Below, in pieces: positions 6,436 through 7,799 of a stretch of DNA of 7,799 nt. The stretch covers positions 1 to 7,799 of the forward strand of contig CAMORJ010000066.1 of NCBI GenBank assembly GCA_946623775.1. Reading direction: 5' to 3'. This DNA comes from an uncultured Bacillota bacterium. Lineage in GTDB: Bacteria > Bacillota_I > Bacilli_A > RFN20 > CAG-826. Under the pieces are notes generated by a model. That model did not search any database and was not told where the DNA came from. It worked only from the letters and a program-made list of their open reading frames with translations. The position numbers were made by a program, and so were the translations under genes. Each line of letters starts with the position of its first letter. Within the stretch, counting starts at the first letter, position 1.

Positions 6436-6864
6436 ATGAAAACGAACAATATCATTAATTACGCGCTCCTTGGCGTTTCTGCCATCGTCGCGCTTCTAGC
6501 CGGCATCTTCTTCAACGTCGTCTCCACCACCGGATACCTTGCAGGCAATCCCTATAACGTCGGCGTCACGGTTCTATGCGTCCTTGGCGCGGTCATCATC
6601 TGCGGATCCTCGCTATCCAAGACCATCGGAACGAAGATCTCGATGCTTCTGCAGGTCATCGCCGCCATTATGCTCGCCCTTGCATTCGTGCTCATGCTGA
6701 TGGACAAAGCGAACTTCATCGGCGATTCCTTCATCCCGATGGAGCGCACCGCTTCCTTCCATAACGGCATCGCCATGACCTACGTCTCCCTTGTCTTCCT
6801 TGGCGTGTCCGAGCTTGTGCTCGCGGCCAACGCCTTCCTTGGCAACCCAGAAAAGGCAGCCTAA
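6436..6864 (+). CDS. Small four-helix membrane protein, function unknown
   Basis: Product of 142 residues that I do not recognise. Four membrane helices are clear at about 7-29, 42-60, 66-89 and 112-135, joined by short loops; the loop between helices 3 and 4 (about 90-111) is the longest and carries polar residues. The ATG is 2 nt after the glycosidase stop and has a strong ribosome binding site (AAGGAG, 6422-6427) inside the last glycosidase codons, so the two genes are co-transcribed and probably coupled. The tight link suggests help with placing or holding the double-anchored enzyme, or uptake or sensing related to its product; this is inference from position. It lacks transporter motifs. 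Codon use matches the enzyme gene (many ATC, GTC and GCC codons), so the pair probably share a history. Confidence 0.75.
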   Translation: MKTNNIINYALLGVSAIVALLAGIFFNVVSTTGYLAGNPYNVGVTVLCVLGAVIICGSSLSKTIGTKISMLLQVIAAIMLALAFVLMLMDKANFIGDSFIPMERTASFHNGIAMTYVSLVFLGVSELVLAANAFLGNPEKAA

Positions 6865-6937
6865 GCCAGCGCATCGACATTGATGTTCGGCTATCTAGCG
6901 CCACCGCTTCTTTGCCAAACAGCATAGGCAAGCAAAC

Positions 6938-6980
6938 ATGGATGCCCTCCCTAGATTTGGATGGGGGCATCCATTTTTCT
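6938..6980 (+). terminator. Strong intrinsic terminator after the glycosidase operon
   Basis: ATGGATGCCC (6938-6947) pairs perfectly over 10 bp with GGGCATCCAT (6965-6974), and TCC/GGA can extend the stem inward. TTTTT and CTTTC follow at once. It lies about 75 nt past the stop of the small membrane protein and should end the glycosidase transcript. Confidence 0.88.
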
Positions 6981-7062
6981 TTCTCCGCCAAGAGCCATCC
7001 TCTCCAGATTGCGAAGAACCGCCATTTTCGCGAAACGCCATTTGGCAATTCTCAAGAAAGTT

Positions 7063-7107
7063 GTGTCCCTTTTTCGATTTCGAAGACAAGTAAATAAGTG
7101 AGGACAC
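7063..7107 (+). promoter_or_regulatory. Inverted repeat overlapping a ribosome binding site
   Basis: GTGTCC (7063-7068) is complementary to GGACAC (7102-7107). The right arm includes the GG of the GAGG ribosome binding site of the following gene, and a smaller hairpin TTCG-ATTT-CGAA (7074-7085) lies in the loop. If both arms are in the transcript, pairing could mask the ribosome binding site. The stem is only 6 bp, so this may be accidental or a protein site. Confidence 0.3.
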
Positions 7108-7112
7108 TATTT

Positions 7113-7655
7113 ATGGCAGAGGATCTATCAAGGCAGAAGGCAGCGAAGGTTGCCCAATCGATAATCGAAAAGAAGAAGGCGCTGAGCGGAACGCTTATTC
7201 GATGCGATGAGATTGGCCAATATGTTTTTTGCAGTCCTCAAATGGATATCAGCGTTTTTTCTCAAGCGGATCAAAGAGAAATTCTCTTGGCCTTGCTTCC
7301 TATGGATTTTGAAGGCGGAATCATTAACGAAAAAACAGGCATTCCCATCTTCATGTCGAAAAAAGGCGCAAAGAAAATCGCCCATTACTCGGCGTTAAAT
7401 TCGCGAAATATCGCGGTGTTTTCAAAGAAATTATGCGCGACTGGAACGTTTATCGGCGAAACCAGTTGCAACAAAGCAAACCGAACCGACGTAAAACGAT
7501 TCTGTTACTTTGACGCACGGATTCAAATTAATGGAATCTTATATCGTGCACGATTAAACGTCATCGAAACCACCAATCGCGGTTACCAACTATATGACAT
7601 AAATAAAATAGCCCCGATAACAGTGGTCCGGCTTGGAGGGCCGGGGGTCATCTAG
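7113..7655 (+). CDS. LPD3/BECR-like domain protein (accessory gene)
   Basis: Product of 180 residues. The second half resembles domains found in large polyvalent proteins of phages and conjugative elements (LPD3, or the Barnase/EndoU/ColicinE5-D/RelE-like nuclease fold). Supporting blocks: NEKTGIPIFMSKKGAKKI (72-89), a TFIGE segment (112-116), DVKRFCYFDARIQINGILYRARLNV (126-150) and YQLYDINKI (158-166). Such domains are usually part of proteins of a thousand or more residues, whereas this one stands alone after an N-terminal helix of about 25 residues. The start is ATG 7113 with GAGG (7100-7103) nine nt upstream; an in-frame GTG at 7098 overlaps that site. Residues 171-180 (VVRLGGPGVI) and the TAG lie in copy 2 of the 90-bp repeat, so the natural end was probably replaced. 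Lower GC and AT-richer codons than the glycosidase gene suggest transfer. The domain call comes from remembered family patterns. Confidence 0.5.
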   Translation: MAEDLSRQKAAKVAQSIIEKKKALSGTLIRCDEIGQYVFCSPQMDISVFSQADQREILLALLPMDFEGGIINEKTGIPIFMSKKGAKKIAHYSALNSRNIAVFSKKLCATGTFIGETSCNKANRTDVKRFCYFDARIQINGILYRARLNVIETTNRGYQLYDINKIAPITVVRLGGPGVI

Positions 7656-7711
7656 GCTATATTCATTTTATGCGATAGACGAAGAATAGACAATCCCATT
7701 TCCAGCACTTT
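7622..7711 (+). repeat. Dispersed 90-bp repeat, copy 2
   Basis: Same-direction partner of 834-923, aligned without gaps over 90 positions. The first 34 bases form the 3' end of the LPD3-like gene, including its stop. The CCGGC...GCCGG hairpin is kept, while the GTCTATC/GATAGAC palindrome of copy 1 is lost on one arm. The repeat ends about 10 bp before a minus-strand terminator, the same arrangement as copy 1. Confidence 0.7.
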
Positions 7712-7721
7712 TGCGGATATG

Positions 7722-7753
7722 AAAAGCGCGCGACCCATATATGGATCGCGCGC
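7722..7753 (-). terminator. Minus-strand terminator of the right-edge gene
   Basis: GCGCGCGA (7726-7733) pairs with TCGCGCGC (7746-7753), and the loop between contains the palindrome CCATATATGG, so the whole 28 bp is nearly symmetrical. Read on the minus strand the stem is followed by TTTTC. It lies 15 nt past the stop codon of the minus-strand gene at the window edge. Confidence 0.85.
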
Positions 7754-7768
7754 ATATATATAAGAAGG

Positions 7769-7799
7769 TTATTTCTTGATTTCGAAGGAGATGACGGTC
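7769..7799 (-). CDS. C-terminal end of a minus-strand gene (partial)
   Basis: On the minus strand the last ten codons of an open frame read TVISFEIKK and then TAA. The strong terminator just after it supports a real gene end. Only nine residues are in the window, too few to name the product. Confidence 0.6.
   Translation of the reverse strand, partial: TVISFEIKK

Noticed and set aside
6895..7107. Small minus-strand frames in the gap between the terminator and the LPD3-like gene
   Set aside because: They run through the terminator hairpin and into the ribosome binding site region, have no recognisable content, and overlap each other in different frames.

Overview
The window looks like a chromosomal stretch from a Firmicutes/Bacilli-type gut bacterium, possibly an Erysipelotrichia- or RF39-like lineage. 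That placement is inference. It rests on an AgrC/AgrA-style HPK10 kinase with a LytTR regulator, GGAG-type ribosome binding sites, TATAAT/TACAAT promoters, AT-poor C-ending codons in the main enzyme gene, and standard stop codons (TAA, TAG, TGA). There is no rRNA, tRNA, CRISPR array or intact transposase.

Layout. (1) Positions 1-770, minus strand: a Phd/YefM-type antitoxin followed by a PIN-domain (VapC-like) toxin, with a consensus -10 box, a perfect 17-bp operator-like palindrome and a weak terminator. (2) Positions 771-1211: no securely identified gene. It holds a second palindrome, copy 1 of a 90-bp dispersed repeat, an orphan minus-strand terminator, three 10-bp tandem repeats and a possible small membrane-peptide ORF ending just before the regulator gene. 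(3) Positions 1212-3241, plus strand: a LytTR response regulator and an HPK10-type membrane histidine kinase, 2 nt apart. (4) Positions 3242-6864, plus strand: a promoter with GTCAT repeats 21 bp apart, a 1032-residue GH3-family glycosidase with reversed domain order and a membrane segment at each end, and a small four-helix membrane protein, then a strong terminator at 6938-6980. (5) Positions 7113-7655, plus strand: a lower-GC gene for a small protein resembling the LPD3/BECR-type domains of phage and conjugative polyvalent proteins. Its last codons and stop lie in copy 2 of the 90-bp repeat. (6) Positions 7722-7799: a minus-strand terminator and the last codons of a minus-strand gene cut by the window edge.

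How the parts may work together. The kinase and regulator resemble peptide-sensing quorum systems. The glycosidase gene begins 93 nt downstream, behind a promoter with a good -10, no good -35, and repeats with LytTR-like spacing. The simplest model is that an extracellular signal sensed by the kinase switches on a surface-anchored glycosidase and its small membrane partner. The whole 6.8-kb block lies between two same-direction copies of the 90-bp repeat, each next to a minus-strand terminator. The flanking genes (toxin-antitoxin and LPD3-like) are typical accessory genes, so this may be a site where genes are gained and lost.
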